A stretch of 64,000 nucleotides of DNA from the NCBI RefSeq assembly GCF_003148645.1, contig NZ_QGGP01000003.1:124001-188000 (forward strand), written 5' to 3'. Position 1 is the first letter of the stretch. Each line of letters begins with the position of its first letter. The position numbers and the translations under genes were made by a program. The DNA comes from Xanthomarina spongicola. GTDB taxonomy: Bacteria > Bacteroidota > Bacteroidia > Flavobacteriales > Flavobacteriaceae. The notes under the pieces are model-generated. The model searched no databases. It saw only the letters and a program-made list of their open reading frames with translations, and had not been told where the DNA came from. Shown here in pieces: positions 34,170 through 46,600 of this stretch.

Positions 34170-34225
34170 CTAAAGATGAAAGATTTAGTTTGTTTTTAAA
34201 ATTATTAAATGTAAAAGTTTATAAA

Positions 34226-35227
34226 ATGGCAAATAGTACACACGCACATTTAAGATATAATATTCTAGACTATTGCTTTCGTAACAAATCATATAGTTTT
34301 GATGAATTGTTAGAATATGTAAATAATAGAATTTCTGAATCTTACACTGGAGAAAGTATTTCAAAGAGAACCTTGCGAGAAGACCTCAAAGTATTTAGAA
34401 ACAAAGTGAATGGTTTTGCAGCACCATTACCCGATAATATTAGAATTTTAAAATACTCAGATCCTAACTTTTCAATAGCTAAACGACCACTTTTAGAGCA
34501 AGAACTAAACTTAATCTACGCGGCACAACAACTATTAGAACGATTTGAGAATCATCCAAAATATAACAAACTAGCAGAAGCATTAATAAAATTTCAAGAT
34601 GAAGAAGAACAAGAAACTGATGCGTCAAAAATCTTGTTTTACGACCAAAACGAAGAATATAAAGGGATTAAATATTTAAAGCCATTATACCTTGCAATTA
34701 AGAAAAAACAGGTCCTACAAATTACTTATAAGAGTTTTTACGATAGTGCCCCAAAAGTATACCACTTTCACCCACATTTATTAAAACAATATAATAGAAG
34801 ATGGTTTGTTTTTGGGCTTAATAATACCGAAGGTATATCTCAATGGAGTATTCCTCTTGATGAAAGATTAATCGATTTCAATATTCTGGAGGATGCAGAG
34901 TTTATCGAGTCCGAAACGGATTGGGACGATTTTTTTAGGTCAATGGTAGGTGTGGTACGTCCAAAAAATGCTGAAATCGAACGTGTTGTAATTCAGTTTT
35001 TTAATGGAAGAAAAAAATTCTTTACCACGAAACCTTTTCATCCCGATTATGAAGAGTTTTTTGAAGAAGAAAAGCAAGACCAAGTATGGTTTAACACAAT
35101 AATTAATAAAGAGTTAGTACAACAGTTGTTGTCTTATGGAAAAGATGTTCAAGTGTTAGAGCCTGAAGTGCTAAAAGTGCATTTAAGAGAACATTCTTTG
35201 GTAATGTATCAGAATTACAATAAATAA
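34226..35227 (+). CDS. WYL-domain transcriptional regulator
   Basis: This 333-aa protein starts at the ATG at 34226; a TTG/ATG frame 12 codons upstream is possible but gives an unlikely N-terminus. It has an N-terminal winged helix (HLRYNILDYCFRNKSYSFDELLEYVNNRI), a WYL domain (about residues 150-215: LQITYKSFYDSAPKVYHFHPHLLKQYNRRWFVFGLNN) and a C-terminal WCX extension (IERVVIQFFNGRKKFFTTKPFHPDYEE). Proteins of this type (BrxR/CapW, DriD, PafBC) control defence or DNA-damage genes on binding nucleotide or ssDNA ligands. Its stop codon lies at the first shared operator (35226-35250), which supports it as regulator of the four promoters described below. Confidence 0.9.
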   Translation: MANSTHAHLRYNILDYCFRNKSYSFDELLEYVNNRISESYTGESISKRTLREDLKVFRNKVNGFAAPLPDNIRILKYSDPNFSIAKRPLLEQELNLIYAAQQLLERFENHPKYNKLAEALIKFQDEEEQETDASKILFYDQNEEYKGIKYLKPLYLAIKKKQVLQITYKSFYDSAPKVYHFHPHLLKQYNRRWFVFGLNNTEGISQWSIPLDERLIDFNILEDAEFIESETDWDDFFRSMVGVVRPKNAEIERVVIQFFNGRKKFFTTKPFHPDYEEFFEEEKQDQVWFNTIINKELVQQLLSYGKDVQVLEPEVLKVHLREHSLVMYQNYNK

Positions 35228-35264
35228 CTATGCAGTTTTATAGCATAGTTAGTTTTTATGTTTG
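35226..35264 (+). promoter_or_regulatory. Shared-type promoter 1 (before the DruH-like gene)
   Basis: The inverted repeat AACTATGC-N9-GCATAGTT (35226-35250) has a perfect Bacteroidota -7 box TATGTTTG at 35257-35264. The -7 box starts 19 bp from the repeat centre (35238), with no TTG -33 box. The repeat occupies the place where the -33 element would lie, so a bound protein should either activate or block transcription. The same geometry recurs at 45242, 53063 and 56601. The hairpin begins at the WYL stop and could also slow transcription of that gene. Confidence 0.8.
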
Positions 35265-35385
35265 TCATTATAATATCAAAACTATTAACTAGAACATCTA
35301 CTATTATTACTGTTTTAAGTGAGGATGTAATTGTCGAGAGAGAAGATTTCGTGAATTAAAAAATATAATCTGTTAAATACTTAAT

Positions 35386-38300
35386 ATGTCTTACTTCCAA
35401 AAACTACTTGTTACAAACCATTTATCATCACATGATGGTCGTCCTTTATGGAGGTATTTTTTAACCGAACCAGATTTTCAAGAGTTGCGTAAAACCTTAA
35501 GTTATGCAAAACCATATTATATAGATGCTAGAGATGCTGCTTTGTATTATGCAGAATGGTGGAAACGTAATTATAATGGAGGAAGTCCAAATAAAGAAAG
35601 TGTTTTCGAATCTATTGGGGGCAATATAAGATACAACTATAATTATAATGAGTTTTATCAAATAGCAAAGAAAGGCGGTCAAATGCTAGGTCTTAAATGG
35701 ATTGTTAAACAAAATACGTTGCGATTTAAGACATTGCTTCTTCAAGGAGGCTTGCCTTTAACTCATATTAGTGCAAATCAAGGAGGGTATTTAAATTTTC
35801 TGTTAGCCGTGTTAGAAGAGCAACCAGAAACTATTGAGGACTTTATTTTTCAGCCACATATCATAAACCACTTACCTGTAACTAGTAGAAATGATACCAT
35901 TTATGAGAATTGTTTTGAAATAGTTCGCTCTATTCTTAATAAAGAAAGTGTTTATGATGATTTGTTAAATTCAGATGATACTTTAAAGAGTATTTCTAGT
36001 CAATTAAAGATTCGTGCAAATCAATTAGAAAGAAAAACAAGACTAACCAAGCCAAAAAACTATTGGTTAATGAGTAAAATAGATGAAAAAGTACATATTC
36101 ATCTTACTCTCGGTTTAGCATCAGTTTATACCAAAGAGGGGCTAGCTAATATTCTGGGCATCGAAATTGACGAAAGTGAATATCAATTTTATCTTAATGA
36201 CAAGCTAATCTGTGTATTTAAAAGATTGCATTCTGGTAGCTATAAAACGGATTGGTTTAACCAAGAAAATCATAATTGGGATGGAGATGATAGTCTGCCA
36301 AATACCTATGTTATTGCGGATGGTAAACAAACAACTATTCATGATTTTATTCAAATCAATCCATCACTTGACAACCCGACCCTTTGGTCTAAATATTCTG
36401 AAAGTGAATGGCGACTAATAAAAGGAAATGGTAGTACAGATAAATCCGCAGTTATTTTGATGCCTATAAGCTGGGAATCAGAATCTGGTTCACAAATAGT
36501 TGAAGTTCTTGGAGATAAAATGCTTTGGGTCGAATTTGAAGGCGAAGTACAAATTAAAAAAAATGGCAAACAAAGAAAATACTTAAGTGATGTTGAGTCA
36601 TTCGATTGGGCAATTGAGAATAGAAAGCCTCAATGGATGCAAACATCCAATATGCCAGTGGTTAGGGATAAATTTAATATTTTTGTTTATGATGCGAGTA
36701 ATAAAATCATTCCACCATCCAAATATCAAGTTTGGATAAAATCGAATAGAACTGGTTTGGTCTGGCAAGAATTATCTGAAGTTAAAATCTTACCATTGGG
36801 TTGTATTGATATTAAAATTGAGGCCAATGGATTAAAGGTGTATGATTTGATTTATAATATAGGTAAATTATCTATAGAACATACTGAAACAACAATTGAT
36901 AAAGCATTAATAACTGTCAATGGTTTGTCAGGAATGGCCATTAATTTAGTTGAAACCAATCTAATTAATGTTAGAAACCAAAATAACCAATTTACTTTAA
37001 AGCTAAATACAGAGTACTTTAAAATACCTCCTATGGTTAAAGGTTCATTAGGTATAGGAACTCAAAGGAAGCTCCATTTCCAAATGGAGTCACCTTTCCA
37101 AGGCATGACATTAGTAGATAAAGATGGTAATATTATAAATGAAAATGAAAGACTCTCTTTAAGAAATTTATTTGGTTTACGAATATTAACAACACCTGGA
37201 AGAGAATCTATCTTATCCTTAAAAAATAAAGTCAATTCAGAAGTTAAAATCTCGAAATCTATCATACCAGCTTATCAACCTCTAATAGCGTATCGGGATG
37301 AAATGGTCAGATTGTTTTATTTGGCAGATGCTATGGATCATAGAAACAGGATATGTTTAGAATTAAGAGAAGGTAACCTAATAAAAAATTATGAGTTATC
37401 TGGATTTTCACACACCTTAGAAATTAATCCTAGAGAAGGAGTCGTAGAACTATTAAATTCAAACGATACATTAGAATTATTTGCAATCCCGATGAATGAT
37501 AGGCTCAAGGAAGTATCGGCAATTCCATTAATTAAAGAAGCTGCTTATTATAAAGTGCCTACCCATGAGTACGTTAAACAGTGGATCATCATATCATCTA
37601 AAGAAGATGGCAACCAATTAATGCCTAGATTTATAAATATGGATCCAATTGATGAAGGGTTAAAACCAGATGAAAGGATTAAAACATACGGAAAACAACT
37701 CCTGGAGAGTTCATTTGATGCCGATATCTGGAAGCAACTTTTAGACTTATTCACCATTTGCTCTAAAAATGGATATGATATTCCCTTTTCTACCTTCGAT
37801 CAATTTAGAGCCCTTACTTCAAGTTCAAAGGTTGCCGCTAAAGCATTTTTATTTATTAGCGTTAACCAAGGGGATCAAGAAACATTATTGCAAAAAGATA
37901 TTCCTGAAATGGAAAAAGATTTAGGTATTTGTTTCCACTGGATTGCAAAAGATGACTGGGATAGCTCTTTAAATGAAATATTTGATTTTTATAAAGTAGA
38001 GCCTATAAATTACCAACATTTTATAGCATTGATTTCTGGATATATGAAGGAAAATGGTTTTGATAAAATATTTCGCTCTATGATGGGTAGCTCAGTTAAG
38101 TTCCCGGCAATATCCCATATGCGAATTAATGATCTTAGAGCGAAATTAGGAGAAAGAGTCCTTAAAGAACTGCCAGGGCTGAGACCTCCAACAACTAGCA
38201 ATTATAGTATTCCAGTAGACCAACATAAACAAGTACGATTATTAGTTAAATCACCAATTGCAGTAGCAGAATCTATTAAGAATTCATCTGCTGAACATCC

Positions 38301-38415
38301 AATATGGGGAGACTTTCCTTATGGAAATTTAATCAGACGAAATATACAATACAGTCAATTTATAAGTCCTAATTTTTATAATGAGACTATTTTACACGTT
38401 TTAAATACCAACTAA
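35386..38415 (+). CDS. Druantia type III DruH-like protein
   Basis: This 1009-aa protein has no recognisable catalytic motif, and no membrane segments or zinc clusters. It begins [38 protein letters not shown]. The centre is beta-rich ([48 protein letters not shown]), and a helical part contains [22 protein letters not shown] identify it by position: a protein of about 1000 aa directly before a DruE-like helicase, with 4 bp between, is the two-gene layout of Druantia type III. In that system DruH is of unknown role. Sequence similarity to DruH needs a search. Confidence 0.6.
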   Translation: MSYFQKLLVTNHLSSHDGRPLWRYFLTEPDFQELRKTLSYAKPYYIDARDAALYYAEWWKRNYNGGSPNKESVFESIGGNIRYNYNYNEFYQIAKKGGQMLGLKWIVKQNTLRFKTLLLQGGLPLTHISANQGGYLNFLLAVLEEQPETIEDFIFQPHIINHLPVTSRNDTIYENCFEIVRSILNKESVYDDLLNSDDTLKSISSQLKIRANQLERKTRLTKPKNYWLMSKIDEKVHIHLTLGLASVYTKEGLANILGIEIDESEYQFYLNDKLICVFKRLHSGSYKTDWFNQENHNWDGDDSLPNTYVIADGKQTTIHDFIQINPSLDNPTLWSKYSESEWRLIKGNGSTDKSAVILMPISWESESGSQIVEVLGDKMLWVEFEGEVQIKKNGKQRKYLSDVESFDWAIENRKPQWMQTSNMPVVRDKFNIFVYDASNKIIPPSKYQVWIKSNRTGLVWQELSEVKILPLGCIDIKIEANGLKVYDLIYNIGKLSIEHTETTIDKALITVNGLSGMAINLVETNLINVRNQNNQFTLKLNTEYFKIPPMVKGSLGIGTQRKLHFQMESPFQGMTLVDKDGNIINENERLSLRNLFGLRILTTPGRESILSLKNKVNSEVKISKSIIPAYQPLIAYRDEMVRLFYLADAMDHRNRICLELREGNLIKNYELSGFSHTLEINPREGVVELLNSNDTLELFAIPMNDRLKEVSAIPLIKEAAYYKVPTHEYVKQWIIISSKEDGNQLMPRFINMDPIDEGLKPDERIKTYGKQLLESSFDADIWKQLLDLFTICSKNGYDIPFSTFDQFRALTSSSKVAAKAFLFISVNQGDQETLLQKDIPEMEKDLGICFHWIAKDDWDSSLNEIFDFYKVEPINYQHFIALISGYMKENGFDKIFRSMMGSSVKFPAISHMRINDLRAKLGERVLKELPGLRPPTTSNYSIPVDQHKQVRLLVKSPIAVAESIKNSSAEHPIWGDFPYGNLIRRNIQYSQFISPNFYNETILHVLNTN

Positions 38416-38419
38416 ATTC

Positions 38420-41400
38420 ATGAATTTCAAAGAATTTTATTCCAAAACAGAGAACAGACTAACTGACTCTATTTTATCACTTTGGGCAACAGGCGATAAA
38501 GAAATGCAAGATTATTTTAAATTCTTGTTGGCCGAAGAACCTATTATGGCTGAAGCTGTTTTTCAAAATACATTTCCTTGGGAACAAGGTCAAGTCACTT
38601 TTGGTGAAACAACAAGCGTTTTTAAACAACATTTTATTAACGCCTTAGATAAGATTAAGGATCCAGAATTTCAATTTCCTAAAGACAGAAAACCTTATAA
38701 GCACCAGCTAAAAAGTTGGGATATGCTCCTTAATAAAAACAAATCAATCGCTGTAACAACTGGAACAGGCTCGGGGAAGACGGAGTGCTTTATGTTACCT
38801 GTTTTACATGATATTTATGAGAATTGTAGAAATCAAGAAGGTGTAAATGCTATTTTCTTATATCCTCTTAATGCTCTTATTGCAAGTCAGAGAAAACGAA
38901 TGCATGCCTGGTGCTCTGCTCTTGGAGGAATTAATTATGCTTTATTAACAGGAGATACCCCTAATACGGCTGATAACTCTGCACGAAATAAGGCGCTTCC
39001 GCAATTAATTTCAAGAAAGCAAATTAGAGAAACACCTCCTCAAATTTTGTTTGCTAATCCTACAATGCTGGAATACATGTTAGTAAGAAACGCTGATGTT
39101 CCCATATTAGAAAATTCTCAAGGAAAATTACGTTGGATTCTCCTAGACGAAGCACACACCCTAACAGGATCAAAAGCGGCAGAAATGGCACTTCTAATTC
39201 GAAGAGTTGCTGATGCCTTTGGGGTAGATATTAATAATTTAAGATTTGCTATTACCTCTGCAACTGTTGGTAGTGGAGATGGAGGCAAATTAAAAAAGTT
39301 TATGTCTGAAATGTGTGGGATTTCTGAAGATCAAATTGAATTAATCTCGGGTAACCGAGTTAATAACCAAATTGACGATACCGATATTCCAAAATTATCA
39401 AATACGTTATCTAAAAATAATATCAAAATAATCCGTGAGAAATTTTTAAAAAACAATGCTATTAGTCAAAGTCAAATAGGTGAATATCTTAACCTTCCAA
39501 ATAAGTTAGATCAATTAGAGGCTATGGACATCCTGGCTGATACAAAAGTAAATGAAGAAAACCTTCTGCCTGTTCGTGGTCATTTCTTTATTCGAGGAGT
39601 CGGTGGTGTTTATGTGTGCACAAATACAGAATGTAATGAACATAAAAATCAAAAACCAGAAATAGCTTTAGGTACTATGTACACTATTGCGGGTAAAGAG
39701 TGTAAATGTGGATACCCCTTATTAGAATTGGTAGCATGCAATTCCTGCGGAAATATGATGTTAGAAGGTGAAAAAATTAATACCACCTTTGAAAATAAAC
39801 CTCATAGTCTTATCAGACAAAAAGCAGGTGTTGGTCATGAAGCATTTCTAATGGATAATGAAGATGAAGATTCGGAAGACCAAGAAGACCCGACAGCAAT
39901 AGATAGCTCTGTATTTTTGGTAAGAAATACGGCAAATAAAAAATATCATAATCAAGATTTATCCCCTATTGAAATAGATTCTAATGGATTTAAAAAGGCT
40001 GGAGAAAAATGGTTAATGACAGACAATGAGAGATGTCCACATTGTAATTCTCACAATACAAAACCAATGCATTTCCGTATATCTTCAGCATTCACCAATA
40101 GAATTTTATCTGATATTATTTTAGATCAAACTCAAGTTGCTAAAGATAAAACTACATTAACCTTACACGAAGGAAGAAAATATATTTCTTTTACCGATAG
40201 TCGTCAAGGCACAGCTAAAATATCAGCATTAATAAATATAGATAGTGAAAGTGATTGGATACGATATCAGGTATATCATTTTTTGCTAGGAAGGATGAAT
40301 GAAAATAGAATAAATGCTAATAACGAGGAACTTCTTGAAGCCAGAGCAACTCTAATTACACAATTAGAGACTTCTATGCCATTTATGAGAGGTGTATATG
40401 AAGAGCAAATTAAAAATATAAATAATCAACTTAATAAAGGTGGCCAAGATGCTAATGCTACTAGTCGTTCTTCATGGACAGATTTGATAGAACGGATTGT
40501 TATTAAACAAGATTTTAAAACCTTATTCTCTAAAGCAGCTAAAGGTGAAAACTTTGTCATAGATAATCGCACCTATGCGACCTCTCTATTATTCGATCAA
40601 TTTGCACGCAGAATCCCAAGAACACGTTCTTTAGAAAATTTGGGCTTGGTAAACTTAGTATATCCAGCCTTGGATAATGTAACATTACCAGAACAAGCAG
40701 AAAGATTGGGTATTGTTTTACAAGAATGGAAAGACTTATTAAAGATAGCTACAGATTATATTATTCGCTCTTCGTTTCATTATATTTATGAACCCACATT
40801 ACATACGTTTTCAACATCATTTCATCGTTCAGATTTAATCTTCCCTCCTAATTCAGATGAACCAAATGCCAAAACATGGCCACAATATAATCGTAAAAGT
40901 TTTACCCAATCTCGCTTGGTTTTATTATTGTGTGCTGGATTGGGATGGAATTCACAAGAAGAAATCACAAGAGATAGAGAAGATGAATTAAATGAGTTGC
41001 TTAATAAAATATGGGCAGTACTTAGATCGAAACTTTTAACGGAAGATAATAGAGGATATAAAATAAACCTTGTAGATAAATCTAAATTTGAAATTGCAGG
41101 TGTTGAATACTTGTGCCCAGTAAAGAAAAGATTGTTAGATAAAGTGTTTAGAGGTTATTCTCCTTGGATAAAAGGTGTTTTATCACCAGAAAACATAAGT
41201 CATTATCATATAGATACAACCTCTAATAATCAATTTCCTGTGTTTCCTTATCCACATCATTTAAACGAAGATAACGTATCGATTGAAAAAGAATTAGTAG
41301 ATAATTGGCTCGAAACTAACAGTGTCGAAGCACGTGGCAAAGGATTGTGGAATGATTTACATGAGCGGATTTTTAATTACAATCCATTATATTTAGCAGG

Positions 41401-44329
41401 AGAACATTCAGCACAACAGGGAACAGATCGTCTCAAACAGTTGGAAGATCAATTTGAAAAAGGGGAAATTAACGTCTTAAGTTGTTCTACAACCATGGAA
41501 ATGGGTGTTGATATCGGAGGTATATCAGCTGTGGTCATGAGTAATGTACCTCCTATGCCAGCCAATTACTTACAAAGAACTGGTAGAGCAGGTCGTCGCT
41601 CAGAAAATAAATCCTTGGCATTAACATTTTGTGCACCTAACCCTATTGGCTTACGCACCATGAATAACCCCAAATGGGCATTAGATCATGAGATAGCGGC
41701 CCCAAATTTAAAGTTTGACAGTAAAACCATTGTCGAAAGACATATTAATTCTTTATTGTTTGGTATTTTTATTCGTCATGCAGACAATGAAAATCGCGGA
41801 CTTAATGTAAAGGATAATTTAGAGAATTTCTTTTTTACAGGAACACCTACTACTGGTGAAACATTTCTTAATTGGTTAGAAAATATAATAGTAATAAGTG
41901 ATTATAAAGAATCATTTAATAGAATTGTCAAAGACACACCATTACAAGGCGTAAGTGCTGAACAGTTAAATCATTTAGTTTCTGATAACTTCAGAAAATT
42001 AGCTTCAGATGTACAAAGTCAGTTAGAGGCTTATGATCTTAAGTTAGAACAGTTAGAAGCTGAGTTTGGAAATAACAGCCCCGCTTATAAAGCAGTATCC
42101 TATCGTAAAAGACAATTTGAACGTAAATTTATTTTATCCTATTTATCTGAGAAAGGCTTTTTGCCAAATGCTGGTTTGCCTACAGGGATAGTAGAATTTG
42201 AAAAAGCCACCATAAAAGATATTGGTAGAAATTATACAGTTGATAACCCAAGTTATTCTAGTGAGCGGGCATTAACAGAATTTGCACCAGGGAACAACAT
42301 ACTTATTGATGGCCTTAATTATAGATCAGCAGGTATAATCCTGAAGAACTCACGTGGTGATTCTGCTTCAAGAACCTTAATTCAAGCTTGTAGCCATTGT
42401 GGATATCAAAGACGAACAGAATCATATAATGAAGCCGAAACTTGTCCAGAGTGTGAAGCGCAACATAGTTTTATGGGTGTAGATTTAGGAGGACAAAGAA
42501 GTCGATTTACTGAGCTTGTGGAGCCGGTAGGTTTTGCTGTCGACTTGTTTCAAACACCTTCAAGAAAAATTTCAGAAAGATCTAAAGTACAATATCTAGA
42601 ACCCCTATTATTAAACATTAAGCCTTGGGAAAATGACCAAAGTACTTATTTAGATTTTAGAATGAGTAACGACCAGGAAAACTCCGAAATCCTCTTCTAT
42701 AATACTGGTTCAGGTGAAGGTTATAGCTTATGCTTAGACTGTGGACGTGTAGAATCTTCACATAATGAACTTCTGGGACATAAACGTTTAAGGGGTGGCA
42801 GGAATGAAAATGATGAAAATAGCTGTACTGCAACAAGTATTCGAGAAAAAATTATTCTTGGTAGTCGTTTAAAAACTGACTTTACTGAAATTCGTTTAAA
42901 AAACAGCAATGGTACTTTTGTTAATGATGAAAAACTTATGTACTCATTAGGTGTCATATTTACCAAAACTCTCGCAAATTATTTAGCCATTAATGAAAAC
43001 GAATTAGGTTTTGGGGTAAAGCGTTATAATAACTATCGAACCATCTTTATTTACGATTCTGCAAAAGGTGGTGCAGGTTATGCATCACAATTCGCAATGT
43101 ACACCGAAGAAATCTTAAGAGAAGCTTACAATGTTTTGAAAAATTGCGATTGCCAGTCGGCTTGCACCAAATGTTTAGTGGATAGATCAACCCAATGGCA
43201 TTTAGATAAATTAGATAGAAAAATAGCCTATACATGGATAGAATTAGCACTACAAAGTACGGTTCCAGTCGACTTAAAAGAGATAAATCCCGAAGCAAGT
43301 AGTATTTTTGGAAATCTAGCTAGTGAGATTTCCCGTATGGATTATCATTTTGGAATAAAAGCAATAAACATCCACATCAATGATCGTTTGTCAGACTGGG
43401 AGTTGGAAGACTTAAAATGGTTAGAAAATATTAAAAGAAATTGCTCCAATGTAAACTTAGTGTCAGAAGGAGATATCCAATATTCTAATACTCAAGACAA
43501 ATTATCAATTTACATGTTGTTCCATAAATATGGGTTAAAACAAAACAACACTGCTACAAAAGCACTCTATCCGGTACACTTGTCCATTCAATTAAATAAT
43601 AATAAAGTGGTAAGTTATGTTTCCAAAGCCAATTATTCAAATTTAGATAAGTTTTGGGCCTTAAACTTAAATGATACTTTTTATAAAGTGGAACAAAACA
43701 TATGGGAGACTTATTCAGACGTAAAACTTCCAGATTTAACCAATTTAAAACTGTTTCAATCAAGATATAATAAAATCCCGTTTCGGAGTCTTAGCAATTC
43801 ACTGGCTAAAATAATGATAGGAGATCTTAGTAATGCCTCAGAGTTTCTTTCTAAAATAAAAAATCAAGAGTTTTCTGTGTCTTATTATGATAAGTATAAC
43901 CAATCTGAATTTTCGCTAAGATTATTACTTCAGTTTATCGAAGAGTTTCAAAAAGAATCACATATCTCTATAAAAAACTTCAAAGTTTATTTAGAACAAG
44001 GAGCCTTTGAAAGGAATAGACATCCTAGATATATTATCGATAATTATGCCGATGTAGAAGATTATAAATATGATTTAAATGAGCTTTCAAATGAAGCTTC
44101 ATTTAATGTTTTAGTAGAAGAAAAAAAGGGTTTACCTCATTACAGGTACTTTATTTTTAAATCAAATAATATGTCTTTTGAATGTAGAATAGATGGAGGT
44201 ATCGCTCATGGCTTCAAACCAATGAAGTATTTAGCTTCTGATGAAATGACTTATGATAACACACCTTTTGAAATTAGGAAAGATGTAGATCATGACATTA
44301 TTTACAATTTGAGCTTTGTGGGTGAGTAA
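38420..44329 (+). CDS. Druantia DruE-like DEAD/DEAH helicase with DUF1998 domain
   Basis: This 1969-aa protein is of the large size usual for DruE. The SF2 helicase core has Walker [10 protein letters not shown] (about residue 114), DEAH box LLDEAHTL (about 241), SATVGS (about 279), motif [19 protein letters not shown] and motif [11 protein letters not shown] (about 1051). Between and after lie Zn-binding clusters ([31 protein letters not shown]), then the DUF1998 domain with [11 protein letters not shown] (about 1549) and [10 protein letters not shown] (about 1580). About 350 residues of tail follow. DruE is needed for Druantia phage defence. DISARM (DrmAB), Dpd and MrfA also use DUF1998 but have other neighbours. 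Confidence 0.78.
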   Translation: MNFKEFYSKTENRLTDSILSLWATGDKEMQDYFKFLLAEEPIMAEAVFQNTFPWEQGQVTFGETTSVFKQHFINALDKIKDPEFQFPKDRKPYKHQLKSWDMLLNKNKSIAVTTGTGSGKTECFMLPVLHDIYENCRNQEGVNAIFLYPLNALIASQRKRMHAWCSALGGINYALLTGDTPNTADNSARNKALPQLISRKQIRETPPQILFANPTMLEYMLVRNADVPILENSQGKLRWILLDEAHTLTGSKAAEMALLIRRVADAFGVDINNLRFAITSATVGSGDGGKLKKFMSEMCGISEDQIELISGNRVNNQIDDTDIPKLSNTLSKNNIKIIREKFLKNNAISQSQIGEYLNLPNKLDQLEAMDILADTKVNEENLLPVRGHFFIRGVGGVYVCTNTECNEHKNQKPEIALGTMYTIAGKECKCGYPLLELVACNSCGNMMLEGEKINTTFENKPHSLIRQKAGVGHEAFLMDNEDEDSEDQEDPTAIDSSVFLVRNTANKKYHNQDLSPIEIDSNGFKKAGEKWLMTDNERCPHCNSHNTKPMHFRISSAFTNRILSDIILDQTQVAKDKTTLTLHEGRKYISFTDSRQGTAKISALINIDSESDWIRYQVYHFLLGRMNENRINANNEELLEARATLITQLETSMPFMRGVYEEQIKNINNQLNKGGQDANATSRSSWTDLIERIVIKQDFKTLFSKAAKGENFVIDNRTYATSLLFDQFARRIPRTRSLENLGLVNLVYPALDNVTLPEQAERLGIVLQEWKDLLKIATDYIIRSSFHYIYEPTLHTFSTSFHRSDLIFPPNSDEPNAKTWPQYNRKSFTQSRLVLLLCAGLGWNSQEEITRDREDELNELLNKIWAVLRSKLLTEDNRGYKINLVDKSKFEIAGVEYLCPVKKRLLDKVFRGYSPWIKGVLSPENISHYHIDTTSNNQFPVFPYPHHLNEDNVSIEKELVDNWLETNSVEARGKGLWNDLHERIFNYNPLYLAGEHSAQQGTDRLKQLEDQFEKGEINVLSCSTTMEMGVDIGGISAVVMSNVPPMPANYLQRTGRAGRRSENKSLALTFCAPNPIGLRTMNNPKWALDHEIAAPNLKFDSKTIVERHINSLLFGIFIRHADNENRGLNVKDNLENFFFTGTPTTGETFLNWLENIIVISDYKESFNRIVKDTPLQGVSAEQLNHLVSDNFRKLASDVQSQLEAYDLKLEQLEAEFGNNSPAYKAVSYRKRQFERKFILSYLSEKGFLPNAGLPTGIVEFEKATIKDIGRNYTVDNPSYSSERALTEFAPGNNILIDGLNYRSAGIILKNSRGDSASRTLIQACSHCGYQRRTESYNEAETCPECEAQHSFMGVDLGGQRSRFTELVEPVGFAVDLFQTPSRKISERSKVQYLEPLLLNIKPWENDQSTYLDFRMSNDQENSEILFYNTGSGEGYSLCLDCGRVESSHNELLGHKRLRGGRNENDENSCTATSIREKIILGSRLKTDFTEIRLKNSNGTFVNDEKLMYSLGVIFTKTLANYLAINENELGFGVKRYNNYRTIFIYDSAKGGAGYASQFAMYTEEILREAYNVLKNCDCQSACTKCLVDRSTQWHLDKLDRKIAYTWIELALQSTVPVDLKEINPEASSIFGNLASEISRMDYHFGIKAINIHINDRLSDWELEDLKWLENIKRNCSNVNLVSEGDIQYSNTQDKLSIYMLFHKYGLKQNNTATKALYPVHLSIQLNNNKVVSYVSKANYSNLDKFWALNLNDTFYKVEQNIWETYSDVKLPDLTNLKLFQSRYNKIPFRSLSNSLAKIMIGDLSNASEFLSKIKNQEFSVSYYDKYNQSEFSLRLLLQFIEEFQKESHISIKNFKVYLEQGAFERNRHPRYIIDNYADVEDYKYDLNELSNEASFNVLVEEKKGLPHYRYFIFKSNNMSFECRIDGGIAHGFKPMKYLASDEMTYDNTPFEIRKDVDHDIIYNLSFVGE

Positions 44330-44362
44330 CTTTTAATTAGATTTATAAATTAAACTAAATTC

Positions 44363-45151
44363 ATGTTAGAACCGATTAAATACACAACAATAAGTTCAAT
44401 ATGTGTCCGTGATATAATTTTTTATGAGAAAACTAATGATGAGTATCTAATTTCATTTTGTAAACTAAATCATATTTCATATTTACCTGGAAAAGATAGA
44501 CGAAGCTGTTATAAATTAAACGGTAATAAATTTGAACTAATTAAAAAAATACCTGAAGAATTAATTTGTTATCCCCACGACCTCATTTTTAGTGAATCTA
44601 CAATTAGGAAATTTACAAATGGTAACCATGATGAAGTTATGTTTGTTATGGATAGAGGCATGATAAAAGCCGTTGTTCATATTGTTGATTATAACAATAA
44701 TGAACTTTATGTTGAATTATTTAGATTACTATTAAAGTTCGAGAAAAACGTAAGAAAACTATTAGAGAAATGCGGAAAGAAAAATGAAGATGTTTTGGAA
44801 TATTTTGAGATTGAATCTTTAAACAGTACTTTTTTCTTAGAAAAAATTGAATATTATAAAAGTGAAAGTGGTAAATCTAGAATTCTTAATTCTAATATAT
44901 TTGAAGCTTTTTATTTAAGAGATTTATTACTGTTCTCCTATCATGCCAATATATTAGATAAGAGGGATGTTAATCTAAAAAAAATAACAACAATAAGAAA
45001 TTGGGTCGCACACTCCCGTGAAGTTATTTATATTAATCCTGATTCCAAGCATCCAATTTATAATATAGAGGGTTTAAAAGAGTTCGTAGAAAATGTTCAA
45101 TCATTATTTAGAGCATTTGATCATGTCGAAATGAAAATCTTAGATATTTGA
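44363..45151 (+). CDS. HEPN-like protein downstream of DruE
   Basis: I do not recognise this 262-aa protein as a whole. Near the C-terminus IRNWVAHSREVIYINPDS carries R-x4-H (RNWVAH, about residues 212-217), the RNase motif of HEPN domains, in a helical context (LLFSYHANILDKRDVNLKKITT). The N-terminal half is beta-rich (SICVRDIIFYEKTNDEYLISFCKLNH). It begins 33 bp after druE without a promoter of the shared kind, so it is likely on the same transcript. It may be an effector or toxin component not described for Druantia. Confidence 0.45.
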   Translation: MLEPIKYTTISSICVRDIIFYEKTNDEYLISFCKLNHISYLPGKDRRSCYKLNGNKFELIKKIPEELICYPHDLIFSESTIRKFTNGNHDEVMFVMDRGMIKAVVHIVDYNNNELYVELFRLLLKFEKNVRKLLEKCGKKNEDVLEYFEIESLNSTFFLEKIEYYKSESGKSRILNSNIFEAFYLRDLLLFSYHANILDKRDVNLKKITTIRNWVAHSREVIYINPDSKHPIYNIEGLKEFVENVQSLFRAFDHVEMKILDI

Positions 45152-45241
45152 AAGTATAAATATTACTCAATAGTAGGCTAATAGTATTCAAAATTTAAAA
45201 TAAATTTATTCGTTTTTGGTAACAACGATCAGGCAACATCT

Positions 45242-45280
45242 AACTATGCAACAACCTCGCACACCTCTACCTTATCTTTA
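45242..45280 (+). promoter_or_regulatory. Shared-type promoter 2 (before the DUF2130 gene)
   Basis: TATGC-N9-GCACA lies at 45245-45263 (left extended as AACTATGC). The -7-like box TATCTTTA (45273-45280; consensus TAnnTTTG with the last base A) begins exactly 19 bp from the repeat centre (45254). The ATG of the DUF2130 gene follows 28 bp later. This is the same architecture as at the other three sites, with one weak arm position in the right half. Confidence 0.7.
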
Positions 45281-45307
45281 CACTATTATTAACCTTAATT
45301 GTTAGTT

Positions 45308-46594
45308 ATGAATAAGAATACAAACGTAAAATGCCCAAACTGTAAAGAAGTCTTTAAAGTAGATGATAGTGTTTATACAGATATCGTAAAACAAGTCAGA
45401 GACCAGCAATTTCAAGACGAATTAAATAATCTCTTGGAAACTGCTCAAAAAGAAAAACAATCTGCTTTGCTATTAAAAGAATCTGAACTAAATATTGCTT
45501 TCCGCCAAAAGTTGGCAGAAAAACAAAGTGAAATAGAAACATTAAAACATAAAAGCAAATCAGAGCTAGTCGATGAGGTTTCTAAAAAAGAAAAACAAAT
45601 TCAAGAACTGCAATCTAAACTTGACAGAACAGAAACTGAAAAAAAATTAGAACTTCAAAACGCAGTAAATGAGCTTGAAAAACAAAAGAACCAGCTGGTC
45701 AATGATGTGAAACTCAAAGAGTCTGAAAAAGAGAATTTAGAAAAATCTTTAAAAGAAGATTTTAGAAGAGAATTAGATCACGTTGCTAAAGACTTAAAAT
45801 TAAAGGACGAAGAAATAGAGCGTTTAAAGGACTACAAGCAAAAGCTATCTACCAAAATGATTGGTGAAACGCTGGAACAACATTGCGAAACCGAATTTAA
45901 CAAGCTAAGATCCTCTGCCTTTCAAAAAGCATATTTCGAAAAAGACAATGATGCTTCTAAAGGAACTAAAGGCGATTATATCTTTAAAGAAAAAGATGAA
46001 AACGGCAACGAAATCATTTCCATTATGTTTGAAATGAAGAATGAAAATGATGGAACGACAACCAAAAAGAAAAATGAAGATTTTTTTGCAAAACTAGACA
46101 AAGACAGAAGAGATAAAGGCTGTGAATATGCCGTATTAGTCTCTTTATTAGAATCAGATGACGAGTTTTATAACACCGGGATTGTAGACGTATCCTACAA
46201 ATATGATAAAATGTATGTGGTGCGTCCACAATTTTTTATTCCTATAATTACTTTGCTTCGAAATGCAGGAATGAAGTCTTTGGAATATAAATCAGAGTTA
46301 AGTATTATTAGAAATCAAAATGTAGATATTACACATTTCGAGGACAAAATAAATGATTTTAAAACCGGCTTTGCAAGAAATTACGATTTAGCAAGTCGCC
46401 AGTTTGGAGAAGCTATAAAGGAAATAGATAAAACCATGGATCATCTACAAAAAACCAAAGAAGCATTATTATCGTCTGTAAATAATTTACGCTTGGCAAA
46501 TAATAAAGCAGACGATTTAACAATAAAGAAATTAACCCATGGCAACCCTACCATGAAGGAAAAGTTTAACAACTTAAAAACGACTAGCAACTAA
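45308..46594 (+). CDS. DUF2130 domain protein (nuclease-like)
   Basis: This protein starts at the ATG at 45308 (428 aa). An in-frame TTG at 45299 would add three residues and is less likely. The N-terminal zinc-ribbon half is [17 protein letters not shown] long coiled coil (about residues 30-180) follows, then the DUF2130 domain containing GDYIF...FEMKNE, which fits a PD-(D/E)xK nuclease core (D, then ExK), with [33 protein letters not shown]2130 proteins often sit next to type I restriction genes. It precedes hsdM by 6 bp and is first in this transcription unit. Confidence 0.85.
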   Translation: MNKNTNVKCPNCKEVFKVDDSVYTDIVKQVRDQQFQDELNNLLETAQKEKQSALLLKESELNIAFRQKLAEKQSEIETLKHKSKSELVDEVSKKEKQIQELQSKLDRTETEKKLELQNAVNELEKQKNQLVNDVKLKESEKENLEKSLKEDFRRELDHVAKDLKLKDEEIERLKDYKQKLSTKMIGETLEQHCETEFNKLRSSAFQKAYFEKDNDASKGTKGDYIFKEKDENGNEIISIMFEMKNENDGTTTKKKNEDFFAKLDKDRRDKGCEYAVLVSLLESDDEFYNTGIVDVSYKYDKMYVVRPQFFIPIITLLRNAGMKSLEYKSELSIIRNQNVDITHFEDKINDFKTGFARNYDLASRQFGEAIKEIDKTMDHLQKTKEALLSSVNNLRLANNKADDLTIKKLTHGNPTMKEKFNNLKTTSN

Positions 46595-46600
46595 TAAGAT

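Noticed and set aside
34190-34225. WYL protein start at 34190
   Set aside because: The additional 12 residues do not resemble the winged-helix start; the ATG at 34226 matches family length better.
35226-35256. Hairpin AACTATGC/GCATAGTT with T5 as a simple terminator of the WYL gene
   Set aside because: The same arms and spacing occur before three other genes, always 19 bp (centre) before a -7 box, so an operator role explains all four. A terminator side effect remains possible here only.
38420-44329. DISARM, Dpd or MrfA identity for the DUF1998 helicase
   Set aside because: DISARM needs separate DrmA and DrmB and a methylase, Dpd needs deazaguanine genes and MrfA is far shorter. None is present, so a Druantia DruE-like identity is preferred.
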